Part shown: piece after piece, positions 6,942 through 13,648 of the stretch
Numbering within the stretch: the first letter of the stretch is position 1
Layout of the letters: each line of letters begins with the position of its first letter
From: Clostridiaceae bacterium
GTDB lineage: Bacteria; Bacillota; Clostridia; Oscillospirales; Acutalibacteraceae
NCBI GenBank assembly: GCA_016292785.1
Contig: JAEDFL010000043.1
Location: 1-16,338 of the forward strand
Length of the DNA: 16,338 nt
Reading direction: 5' to 3'
Translations under genes and position numbers: made by a program
The notes under the pieces: generated by a model
Database searches by the model: none
Told to the model about the DNA's origin: nothing
Seen by the model: only the letters and a program-made list of their open reading frames with translations

Positions 6942-7181
6942 TCACACCTTTGCAAGAACATTCTCATTAAAGAAGTCCTTTACGGTCTCAGGTGAAACCG
7001 AGAAAAACTTGCCGTCAACCGTCACGCAAACGCCCTGCTGGCACTTGCCCATGCAGAAGGTTCCGCCAAGCTCGACCTTGTCGCCGAGATTGTTCTCGTG
7101 GATGAGATACTGGAGCTGTTCAACAACCTGTCTTGAGCCTTTGATGTGGCAGGATGAGCCGATACATACTGTGATCTTCAT
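6942..7181 (-). CDS. Thioredoxin-like [2Fe-2S] ferredoxin, first copy
   Basis: This is a 79-residue [2Fe-2S] protein with ligands Cys6 and Cys11 (CIGSSC) and Cys43 and Cys47 (CMGKC), the HIKGS segment after the first motif, and one extra cysteine at 52 next to the second motif. The fold is the thioredoxin-like one of NuoE-type subunits without their N-terminal helices. AGGAGG eight bases before ATG 7181 marks a strong start and the first gene of the hydrogenase half of the operon. A large hairpin lies 40-96 bases upstream. It is followed by its paralogue after five bases, so the pair probably arose by tandem duplication. The role is probably electron transfer with the downstream hydrogenases or tuning of the sensor. 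Confidence 0.9.
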   Translation of the reverse strand: MKITVCIGSSCHIKGSRQVVEQLQYLIHENNLGDKVELGGTFCMGKCQQGVCVTVDGKFFSVSPETVKDFFNENVLAKV

Positions 7182-7220
7182 TGAAAAATCCTCCTAATTT
7201 TTATCCTTTTATCCGTTGAA

Positions 7221-7277
7221 CAGTCGGCGGTGTATTTCTCTGCCTATTTTTTTGCCGGGAAATACGCCGCTGAACTG
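7221..7277 (-). promoter_or_regulatory. Long leader hairpin before the ferredoxin/hydrogenase genes
   Basis: The arms 7221-7238 and 7259-7277 pair over about 18 positions, with two G-U pairs and one bulged base, around a 20-base loop. The core is GTATTTC with GAAATAC plus a GCGG/CCGC segment. As RNA it is read from the - strand. The sequence after it is not T-rich, so it is not an ordinary terminator. It sits between the phosphotransferase stop and the first ferredoxin start, where it could act as an RNA processing or stability element, an attenuator, or a protein-binding site. A TATAAAAT (about 7281-7288) upstream on the same strand could be a -10 box, but no convincing -35 was seen. Confidence 0.5.
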
Positions 7278-7290
7278 ATCATTTTATAAA

Positions 7291-8040
7291 TTATTCGTAA
7301 TCGACAACGTCGATCCATGAGTGCAAGAACTCTCGCTCCGCCTCGTTGCCCTTAACCGTCTGGGAAGCCGCTACGATCGGCATCCACTTCTGAACATACT
7401 GCTTTGCCGTGTTGCTTCTCTCGCAGAACATATCAAGATATTTCTTTGCGCCGTCGATATCGCCGTTGAGCCAGAAAAGAAGATAGGTTCTTGCAACGTC
7501 TGCGGAAGCGTTACCCTGAGTTGCGTGCGACCAGTCAAGGATATACGGTGTGCCGTCGTCCGTGATGATGATGTTTGTCGGGTTGAAATCGCCGTGGCAA
7601 ACCTTGTTGTGCTTGGGCATAGCCTCAAGACGGGTGTGGAGGTCGTAACGAACTGTTGCCGAAAGGTCGGTCTCGCTGATCTTTCTGTTCATCTTGTCCT
7701 TGAGCTTTGTAAGTCCCTTGCAGGTCTTGCTGTGCATCTGAAGCTGGAGATCGACGAAAAGGCTGAGATACTCGTCTTTCTTATCGGGATTTTCCTCCAT
7801 AAGTCTTGCAAGAGTCTTGCCCTTGATGAACTCGGAAACGATCGTCCATTTGCCGTCGATAACGGTGACCTCAAGAATCTTGGGAATATTGAGTCCTGTC
7901 TCCTCGATACGAGCCTGATTGAGAGCCTCGTTAAGAACGTCCGCCTTGGAAAAATCCTCGTTGAAGACCTTGAGACAGCGATCGCCGTCACGGTAAACGG
8001 TTTTGTCGGTTCTGACCGCAATAATTCTGTCTAAATTCAT
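7291..8040 (-). CDS. APH/choline-kinase-like phosphotransferase
   Basis: This 249-residue soluble protein has the protein-kinase-like fold of aminoglycoside and choline/ethanolamine phosphotransferases. The catalytic loop is CHGDFNPTNII (148-158; Asp151, Asn156) and the metal-binding motif is ILDWSHA (167-173, Asp169). The N-lobe reads YRDGDRCLKVF with Lys24 and then SEFIKGKTL (69-77), the usual hinge. The ATP-binding residues are intact, so it should transfer phosphate, but the acceptor cannot be read from the sequence: a sugar, choline-like compound, small metabolite or protein are all possible. AGGAGG eight bases before the ATG overlaps the adhE stop region (14-base gap), so it is co-transcribed with adhE. 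Its place between adhE and the hydrogenase sensor genes suggests a link to fermentation control, but this is not shown. It is not evidence for antibiotic resistance. Confidence 0.85.
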   Translation of the reverse strand: MNLDRIIAVRTDKTVYRDGDRCLKVFNEDFSKADVLNEALNQARIEETGLNIPKILEVTVIDGKWTIVSEFIKGKTLARLMEENPDKKDEYLSLFVDLQLQMHSKTCKGLTKLKDKMNRKISETDLSATVRYDLHTRLEAMPKHNKVCHGDFNPTNIIITDDGTPYILDWSHATQGNASADVARTYLLFWLNGDIDGAKKYLDMFCERSNTAKQYVQKWMPIVAASQTVKGNEAEREFLHSWIDVVDYE

Positions 8041-8054
8041 AGTTTCGTCCTCCT

Positions 8055-10772
8055 TTATGCTTTGCTCTTGCCGTTTTCGGCTCTGCGATAGGCTTTCTTA
8101 AAGTCGTGCTTGTCGCTTTCTGCCGCAAAATCGGCTGATGTGGGTTTCTCTTCTTCGGTAAAATGCTTGTCGCCGTAGTAAGCGTTGAGATACATCTGCT
8201 TGATCTCGCTCATGAGCGGATAACGGGGGTTAGCGCCTGTGCACTGATCGTCAAATGCCTGCTCAACCATATCGTCAAGTCTGTCAAGGAAGTCCTTCTC
8301 GTCAATGCCGTAGTCACGGATCGTTGCCTTGATTCCGACCCTCTCCTTGAGAGCATTGATACCTGCAATGAGGTTTTCAAGGCTTTCCTTGTCGTTCTTT
8401 CCGCCGAAGCCGAGATACTCGGCAACCTCAGCGTAACGTGCAAGAGTGTGCGGATGATCATACTGTGAGAACGTACCCATCTTTGCAGGAGCGTCGGAAG
8501 CGTTGAAGCGAAGAACCTCTTCAATCATCAGAGCGTTTGCAACGCCGTGCGGCAGGTGGTGGAATGCGCCGAGCTTATGAGCCATTGAGTGACATACGCC
8601 GAGGAATGCGTTTGCGAACGCCATACCTGCCATTGTTGCGGCATTTGCCATCTTCTCACGAGCCTCAATATCAGTCTGACCGTTATCATATGCACGGGGC
8701 AGATATTCAAATATTGTCTTGAGAGCCTTGAGAGCAAGACCGTCGGTGTAATCCGTTGCCATCATTGAAGCGTAAGCCTCAAGAGCGTGGGTTACAGCGT
8801 CGATACCCGAAGCGGCTGTAAGTCCCTTAGGTGCGCTCATATGGAAGTCCGTGTCGATGATAGCCATATTCGGAAGAAGCTGATAGTCTGCAAGCGGATA
8901 TTTAACGCCCGACTTTTCGTCCGTGATAACTGCGAACGGAGTAACCTCGGAGCCTGTACCAGCCGAAGTCGGAATTGCGATGAAGTATGCCTTCTCGCCC
9001 ATCTTCGGGAAGGTGTAAACACGCTTACGGATATCAATAAAGCGCATTGCCATATCCATAAAGTCTGCTTCCGGATGCTCATAAAGTACCCACATAATCT
9101 TACCGGCGTCCATTGCCGAGCCGCCGCCGAGTGCGATGATGCAGTCGGGCTGGAATGCCTTCATCTGCTCTGCGCCCTCTTTTGCGCTTGCAAGTGTCGG
9201 ATCGGGAGCAACGTTGAAGAACGTTGTGTGAACGATGCCCATCTCGTCAAGCTTGTCTGTGATCGGCTTTGTATAGCCGTTATGATAAAGGAAGCTGTCT
9301 GTTACGATGAACGCTCTCTTCTTACCCATAACGTGCTTGAGCTCGTCAAGTGCAACGGGAAGACAGCCCTTCTTAATATATACCTTTTCAGGCGCTCTGA
9401 ACCACAACATATTCTGTCTCCTTTCCGCTACGGACTTGATATTGATAAGATGCTTTACGCCTACGTTTTCGCTGACGCTGTTGCCGCCCCATGAGCCGCA
9501 GCCGAGTGTGAGCGACGGAGCAAGCTTGAAGTTGTAAAGATCTCCGATACCGCCGTGAGAGGAGGGAGTGTTAACAAGGATACGGCAGGTCTTCATTCTC
9601 TCAACAAACTCGTTGAGCTTTTCGGTCTCCGTAACCTCGTTGAGGTAGATAGATGATGTGTGACCGTAGCCGCCGTCTGCGATAAGCTGTTCAGCCTTGT
9701 TGAAAGCGTCGTGAATATCGGTTGCCTTATACATTGCAAGTACGGGAGAAAGCTTCTCGTGAGCGAACTCCTCGCTGATATCTACGCTTTCAACCTCACC
9801 GATGATGATCTTTGTTCCTGCAGGAACGGTTACGCCTGCAAGTGCGGCGATCTTAGCGGCAGGCTGACCGACGATCTTTGCGTTGAGAGCGCCGTTGATG
9901 ATGATAGTCTTTCTGACCTTTTCAGTCTCCTCGGGATTGAGGAAGTAACAGCCTCTGTCCGCAAACTCAGCCTTAACTGCGTCATATATATTCTGATGAA
10001 CGATAACTGACTGCTCCGAAGCGCAGATCATACCGTTATCAAAGGTCTTTGAGTGAATGATAGAGCTGACGGCAAGAACGATGTCCGCTGTCTCGTCAAT
10101 GATTGCAGGAGTGTTACCTGCGCCGACGCCGAGTGCCGGTTTGCCCGATGAGTAAGCTGCCTTAACCATTCCGGGGCCGCCTGTTGCGAGGATAATGTCA
10201 GCCTCTTTCATAACAAGGTTTGTCAGCTCAAGGCTCGGAACGTCGATCCAGTTGATAATTCCCTCAGGTGCGCCTGCCTTAACTGCGGCTTCAAGAACAA
10301 TTCTTGCGGCCTCGATTGTTGACTGCTTTGCTCTCGGATGAGGGCTGATGATGATAGCGTTACGGGTTTTAAGAGCGATAAGGCACTTAAAAATAGCTGT
10401 TGAAGTCGGGTTTGTTGTCGGGATAACGGCGGCGATAACGCCGATAGGCTCGGCAATCTTCTTGAGTCCGAAAGCCTTGTCCTCCTCGATAACGCCGCAG
10501 GTCTTGGTGTTCTTGTAAGCGTTGTAGATATACTCTGAGGCGTAGTTGTTCTTTATAACCTTATCCTCAACAACGCCCATGCCTGTCTCGGCAACCGCCT
10601 GCTTTGCAAGAGGGATTCTTGCCTTGTTTGCCGCCGAAGCCGCGGCAAAGAAAATTTTGTCTACCTGTTCCTGAGTGTAGGTGGAAAACTTCTTCTGAGC
10701 TTCCCTGACGTGTGCAAGAGCTTCTTCAAGCGCCTCTACACTGTCCACGATTTTTCTTTCTGTTGTTTCCAT
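8055..10772 (-). CDS. adhE: Bifunctional acetaldehyde-CoA/alcohol dehydrogenase AdhE
   Basis: This 905-residue enzyme reduces acetyl-CoA to acetaldehyde and then to ethanol, using two NADH, and is the main NAD+-regenerating step of ethanol fermentation. The N-terminal aldehyde dehydrogenase half (1 to about 445) has the nucleotide-binding GVGAGNTP (215-222) and catalytic Cys250 in NGMICASE. The C-terminal iron-dependent alcohol dehydrogenase half (about 455-870) has GGGSAMDAGK (549-558) and probable Fe ligands Asp658, His662, His728 and His742, matching the order in E. coli AdhE. Family proteins polymerise into spirosomes. A charged tail of about 35 residues (871-905) extends beyond the usual end. 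GGGAGG seven bases before ATG 10772 gives a firm start. It follows rex by 29 bases with no terminator, so Rex probably controls it through the rex promoter. Confidence 0.97.
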   Translation of the reverse strand: METTERKIVDSVEALEEALAHVREAQKKFSTYTQEQVDKIFFAAASAANKARIPLAKQAVAETGMGVVEDKVIKNNYASEYIYNAYKNTKTCGVIEEDKAFGLKKIAEPIGVIAAVIPTTNPTSTAIFKCLIALKTRNAIIISPHPRAKQSTIEAARIVLEAAVKAGAPEGIINWIDVPSLELTNLVMKEADIILATGGPGMVKAAYSSGKPALGVGAGNTPAIIDETADIVLAVSSIIHSKTFDNGMICASEQSVIVHQNIYDAVKAEFADRGCYFLNPEETEKVRKTIIINGALNAKIVGQPAAKIAALAGVTVPAGTKIIIGEVESVDISEEFAHEKLSPVLAMYKATDIHDAFNKAEQLIADGGYGHTSSIYLNEVTETEKLNEFVERMKTCRILVNTPSSHGGIGDLYNFKLAPSLTLGCGSWGGNSVSENVGVKHLINIKSVAERRQNMLWFRAPEKVYIKKGCLPVALDELKHVMGKKRAFIVTDSFLYHNGYTKPITDKLDEMGIVHTTFFNVAPDPTLASAKEGAEQMKAFQPDCIIALGGGSAMDAGKIMWVLYEHPEADFMDMAMRFIDIRKRVYTFPKMGEKAYFIAIPTSAGTGSEVTPFAVITDEKSGVKYPLADYQLLPNMAIIDTDFHMSAPKGLTAASGIDAVTHALEAYASMMATDYTDGLALKALKTIFEYLPRAYDNGQTDIEAREKMANAATMAGMAFANAFLGVCHSMAHKLGAFHHLPHGVANALMIEEVLRFNASDAPAKMGTFSQYDHPHTLARYAEVAEYLGFGGKNDKESLENLIAGINALKERVGIKATIRDYGIDEKDFLDRLDDMVEQAFDDQCTGANPRYPLMSEIKQMYLNAYYGDKHFTEEEKPTSADFAAESDKHDFKKAYRRAENGKSKA

Positions 10773-10801
10773 ATCTTAACCTCCCGGTTTCTAATTACTG
10801 A

Positions 10802-11416
10802 TTATTTTATCTGCATTTTCAAATGTGCAAGCGACAGCGCAAGATTTTCATACTGTATAACTGCGTCTGCCGGCTTGTAGAGCTGACACGGTGCGAAGCA
10901 CCACATCAGGCGAATACCGTTATCATAGAAAATGTTGCATACCGACTGAGCGGACTCCGACGGGACGGCGATAATTCCGATCCCGACATTGTTGTTACTG
11001 CAAAATTCGGAAAATTCCGTCATCGGCAATATCGGTTTTCCTCCCTCGGACAGGTTGCCCTCAGAGATTTTCTCGTCAAAAGCCGAGAGCACCGAAATAC
11101 CGAAATCCTCAAACCCTGTGTAATCAAGCAGAGCCTTTCCGAGTCTGCCTGCACCGATGATAACTGCGTTTACCTTTTCGCCCGTCATAAAGGCTTGCAG
11201 GCTTTCAATAAGCTCACTGCGCTGATATCCGACTTTCGGTTTGCCCGAACCGCACAGAGCACCGAGATCCTTTCGCACCTGAACCTCTCCGAGTCCCAGC
11301 TCCTTGGCAATTACCGTTGAGGAAATATTCCGGATACTCGGCGGCAGACCTTTGAGAAACCTCAGATACATCGGTATCCTGCCGAGTGCCGGCCGTGATA
11401 TCTCCGCCTCTCTCAA
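10802..11416 (-). CDS. rex: Redox-sensing transcriptional repressor Rex
   Basis: This 204-residue NADH/NAD+-responsive repressor has a winged-helix DNA-binding domain (about 1-75, with VIAKELGLGEVQVRKDLGAL and the wing GKPKVGY) followed by a Rossmann domain with the dinucleotide motif GAGRLGKAL (88-96). The C-terminal swap helix is present (NLALSLAHLKMQ). High NADH releases Rex from operators and opens fermentation genes. The start is best placed at TTG 11414-11416, because GGGAGGTG (11422-11429) lies five bases before it; a GTG at 11431 lies inside that ribosome binding site. A near-consensus Rex operator lies 36 bases upstream of the start, so autoregulation is likely. adhE follows directly. 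Confidence 0.95.
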   Translation of the reverse strand: MREAEISRPALGRIPMYLRFLKGLPPSIRNISSTVIAKELGLGEVQVRKDLGALCGSGKPKVGYQRSELIESLQAFMTGEKVNAVIIGAGRLGKALLDYTGFEDFGISVLSAFDEKISEGNLSEGGKPILPMTEFSEFCSNNNVGIGIIAVPSESAQSVCNIFYDNGIRLMWCFAPCQLYKPADAVIQYENLALSLAHLKMQIK

Positions 11417-11452
11417 GATGACACCTCCCACGAACGTATTCCGTTCCTTTGA

Positions 11453-11470
11453 TTGTTATTATTTTATCAA
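11453..11470 (-). promoter_or_regulatory. Rex operator overlapping the rex promoter
   Basis: TTGTTATTATTTTATCAA matches the clostridial Rex consensus TTGTTAA-N4-TTAACAA at 12 of 14 fixed positions. Read on the - strand, TGATAAAAT forms an extended -10 element (TAAAAT at 11461-11466) inside the operator, so bound Rex would block RNA polymerase. The -35 region is poor, which fits an extended -10 promoter. The site lies 36 bases before the TTG start of rex and would control the whole rex-adhE-hydrogenase block if transcription reads through. Confidence 0.75.
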
Positions 11471-11503
11471 AGATTTCTCGTTTTGGGAATTGCCTCTTTC
11501 TCA

Positions 11504-11625
11504 TATCGGTATTGCATTTATCGATATACCCCTGACGGAACATTTTGTTTTGCAAATAAATGATAATCAGATCTTATCCCGGATAGAAGCTGTTGAGCCT
11601 TAATTTTCCGTACTTTTATCCGATA
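11504..11625. repeat. Cluster of four TATC..GATA-like palindromes upstream of rex
   Basis: TATCGGTA (11504-11511), TATCGATA (11519-11526), TATCCCGGATA (11575-11585) and TATCCGATA (11617-11625) all fall in the divergent spacer between rex and the deacetylase gene. They may be binding sites for a further regulator. The spacer (11417-11763) otherwise holds the rex ribosome binding site, the Rex operator and the deacetylase promoter; no gene is supported in it. Confidence 0.35.
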
Positions 11626-11696
11626 TAAAGCGTTCTGTAATAAAAATTATATATTATTTGTCTGTATTTTTCAAGCGGTTTGTATATTTAAAGTGC

Positions 11697-11725
11697 TTGC
11701 TTTTTTTGGAACGATATAGTAATAT
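11697..11725 (+). promoter_or_regulatory. Predicted sigma-A promoter of the deacetylase gene
   Basis: TTGCTT (11697-11702) and TAATAT (11720-11725) are separated by 17 bases. Transcription would start near 11731-11733, after the first base of the ATG at 11728, so that ATG would not be translated from this promoter. A second, weaker pair is TTGTCT (11658-11663) with TGTATA (11681-11686). Confidence 0.55.
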
Positions 11726-11763
11726 ATATGTATCCATTTATCCGTTTACGGAAAAAAACAGGA

Positions 11764-12639
11764 GTGATAATTATCAGTAAATATCTTATTATAAACGCCG
11801 ACGACTTCGGACTTTGCCATTCGGCAAACGAAGCTTGCATGGAGCTTTTTGAAAGCGGAAATCTTCTTTCCTCCACAATTATGGCTCCCTGCCCCGGCGC
11901 TGACGAAGCAATCGAATTTGCAAAGAAGCATCCGCAGTATGCCATAGGCGTACACCTCACTCACACTAACGAGTGGAAAGACCGTTTTCCGTGGGGGCCT
12001 CTCACGGACGGCAAAAGCATAAGAACGCCCGAGGGCAGAATGTGGCCCGAAAGCGAGGATTTTGAAGCTCACTGTACCTACGATGAAGCCTGTGCCGAGA
12101 CCTTGGCTCAGATCGAATACTGCGAGAAAAAGGGTATGAAGCCCTCGCACGTTGATTCTCACATGGGCGCACTCTACGGACTTAACGGCAAGCTGAAAAT
12201 GCTTCCGAAAACACTTGCTATCTGCGGCAAGAAGGGTTACCCTTTCCGAATGTTTTCAAAGCCGCTTGAATCTCAATGTCCCAAGGGAACACCTATGTGG
12301 CTTTTCAAGGCGGCCTGCATTTTTTCGGGAATGTTCGGCAAGATCAACAATGTCATTATGCCGGACTATCTGATCTTCCCCGAAAGCATTGAGAGCGGTG
12401 ACTCCTATGAAGAGTTTAAAAAGAACTTCATCGACTACCTCACCGCCATACCCGACGGCTTCTGCGAAACCTACATACACCCGGCTCTCCCGACCGACGA
12501 GATGAAAGCGATCACGGGCAGATGGGAAAGACGCTACTGGGAGTACCTCATAATGAAGGATCCCGATATCTACAAGGCATTTGACGAGCATAAAATTAAG
12601 CTCATCAGTTACCGTGATCTTGTAAAGCTCAAGAAATAA
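11764..12639 (+). CDS. ChbG/HpnK (YdjC) family carbohydrate deacetylase
   Basis: This soluble protein of about 290 residues probably removes acetyl groups from a diacetylchitobiose-like oligosaccharide or another N-acetylated sugar, as YdjC/ChbG members do with a metal ion. The N-terminus YLIINADDFGLCHSANEA carries the metal-binding Asp-Asp pair, followed by the histidine motif in GVHLTHTNEW and PSHVDSHMGALYGLNGK, then ETYIHPAL near the end. The family normally begins a few residues before YLIINADDFG. ATG 11728 would add 18 residues, has no ribosome binding site and lies at the predicted transcription start. AGGAG at 11760-11764 instead points to ATT 11770 or ATC 11773, while GTG 11764 is the nearest ordinary start codon and is used here. 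It is divergent from rex and ends at a bidirectional terminator. No sugar-uptake genes are next to it. Confidence 0.85.
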   Translation: MIIISKYLIINADDFGLCHSANEACMELFESGNLLSSTIMAPCPGADEAIEFAKKHPQYAIGVHLTHTNEWKDRFPWGPLTDGKSIRTPEGRMWPESEDFEAHCTYDEACAETLAQIEYCEKKGMKPSHVDSHMGALYGLNGKLKMLPKTLAICGKKGYPFRMFSKPLESQCPKGTPMWLFKAACIFSGMFGKINNVIMPDYLIFPESIESGDSYEEFKKNFIDYLTAIPDGFCETYIHPALPTDEMKAITGRWERRYWEYLIMKDPDIYKAFDEHKIKLISYRDLVKLKK

Positions 12640-12648
12640 AAAAATGAA

Positions 12649-12696
12649 AACGGTTATAAAGTCCAAAGCAAAACGCTTGAAAACTTTATAACCGTT
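12649..12696. terminator. Bidirectional terminator between convergent genes
   Basis: AACGGTTATAAAGT (12649-12662) pairs perfectly over 14 bases with ACTTTATAACCGTT (12683-12696). The 20-base loop contains a smaller AAGC/GCTT stem. An A-run before and AATTTT after give U-rich tails on both strands. It serves the deacetylase gene (+) and the zinc-ribbon gene (-). Confidence 0.85.
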
Positions 12697-12724
12697 AATT
12701 TTATACCTGAATATAAGCTACAGA

Positions 12725-13555
12725 TTAGTTCTCTGTGACCTTGTACTTATCCATTTCTTCCTTGATAGCCTCAAGGGACGCCATATCGTACTTCTTGTCA
12801 CCGAAGTGCTCGACAAACTCCTCATACGGAACGCTGTCAACATATGACTGGGTGTACTTAACAGGAGATTTCTTTACCTTGATAATGATGTTTATAACAA
12901 TGCAGAGCACGAATGCCGCAATAACAAGGTAAACACCAACCTTGACAGAGCCTGTAACGAGTCCGCCGAGAGCTTCCTGAATACTTACAAGGAACTTGTT
13001 GTATGTAATAAGAGAAGCAACTGCGGTAACGATTCCGAGAGAAGCTAAGATAATGTTTCTCGAAAATCCGTGAGGCGAGCTTGAAAGGAAGCTGAAAATC
13101 AGCTCAAGCAGAGCGCAGAAAACGGATACGATAATCGTCACGCCGGAGATTGCAAGGAACATCATACTTGATTTAAGTACGGGAGAGCCTGCAAGCACCA
13201 TCATACCGTCAAAGTCGATCGAAGAAACCGCATTGTAAATCTCAAGTGCGTTCAAAGTTGAAGTGTTGTCAAAATAAGGGCCTACCGCATGGAAGGTTGC
13301 AAGCGGAACAAAGAACATTCCGACAACAAGTACAAGAAGCACCATTCTGACTATTGCAAGAGGTGTTCCAAATATCGCATCCTTGGCACGGTCAACTCTT
13401 TTCTGGGTTTTTGCGTGCTCAAGCTCAGCGTTGATAGCGTCAACCTCAAGTCTTTCTTCAATCTTATAATAGAGCAAATTAACACCGCAGCCCGGACAAG
13501 TCGGTTTGATATCGGTGAGTTTAAGTTTTCTGCCGCATTTAGGACAAACTGCCAT
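12725..13555 (-). CDS. Zinc-ribbon membrane protein of unknown function
   Basis: This 276-residue protein starts with a zinc ribbon (Cys4, Cys7, Cys20 and Cys23 in CPKCG and CPGCG) on the presumed cytoplasmic side. A charged, probably helical linker (about 31-60) and four hydrophobic segments follow (about 67-88, 130-158, 167-187 and 205-226). The C-terminus is a charged tail with SYVDSVPYEEFVEHFGDKK. I do not recognise a family with a known role. Similar zinc-ribbon membrane proteins are common and mostly unassigned in Clostridia. GGAGG eight bases before ATG 13555 supports the start, and a clear promoter lies just upstream. It appears to be a single-gene unit ending at the bidirectional terminator. 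Confidence 0.85.
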   Translation of the reverse strand: MAVCPKCGRKLKLTDIKPTCPGCGVNLLYYKIEERLEVDAINAELEHAKTQKRVDRAKDAIFGTPLAIVRMVLLVLVVGMFFVPLATFHAVGPYFDNTSTLNALEIYNAVSSIDFDGMMVLAGSPVLKSSMMFLAISGVTIIVSVFCALLELIFSFLSSSPHGFSRNIILASLGIVTAVASLITYNKFLVSIQEALGGLVTGSVKVGVYLVIAAFVLCIVINIIIKVKKSPVKYTQSYVDSVPYEEFVEHFGDKKYDMASLEAIKEEMDKYKVTEN

Positions 13556-13584
13556 TAGGATTCCTCCCTTTTAGTATATAGGAT

Positions 13585-13613
13585 ATTCTAACACATATTA
13601 ACAATAAAATCAA
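13585..13613 (-). promoter_or_regulatory. Sigma-A promoter of the zinc-ribbon membrane protein gene
   Basis: Read on the - strand, TTGATT (13608-13613) and TAGAAT (13585-13590) are separated by exactly 17 bases, with a TG one base before the -10 (extended -10). Transcription would start near 13578, about 20 bases before the ATG. No clear terminator for the upstream reductase gene was seen in this spacer, so read-through is possible. Confidence 0.7.
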
Positions 13614-13648
13614 GAATCTTTTTCTACAAAATGTATAAAAACGCAAAC

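Noticed and set aside
2351..7181. Electron-bifurcating HydABC hydrogenase cluster
   Set aside because: There is no NuoF-like flavoprotein subunit, the ferredoxins are short single-domain proteins, and the large subunits are of sensor and group B-like type.
7221..7277. Intrinsic terminator after the phosphotransferase gene
   Set aside because: The stem is not followed by a T-tract on the transcribed strand.
7321..8034. Long open frame on the + strand opposite the phosphotransferase gene
   Set aside because: The kinase motifs, ribosome binding site and operon context are all on the - strand; this frame shows only the usual mirror of codon bias.
7291..8040. Aminoglycoside resistance gene
   Set aside because: Only the general kinase-fold motifs are present and the setting is a fermentation operon; nothing shows antibiotic binding.
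8787..9494. Long open frame on the + strand inside adhE
   Set aside because: It is antisense to the conserved alcohol dehydrogenase domain and has no support of its own.
11417..11431. GTG start for Rex at 11431
   Set aside because: It lies at the edge of the GGGAGGTG ribosome binding site that serves TTG 11416, and the shorter protein fits the Rex family better.
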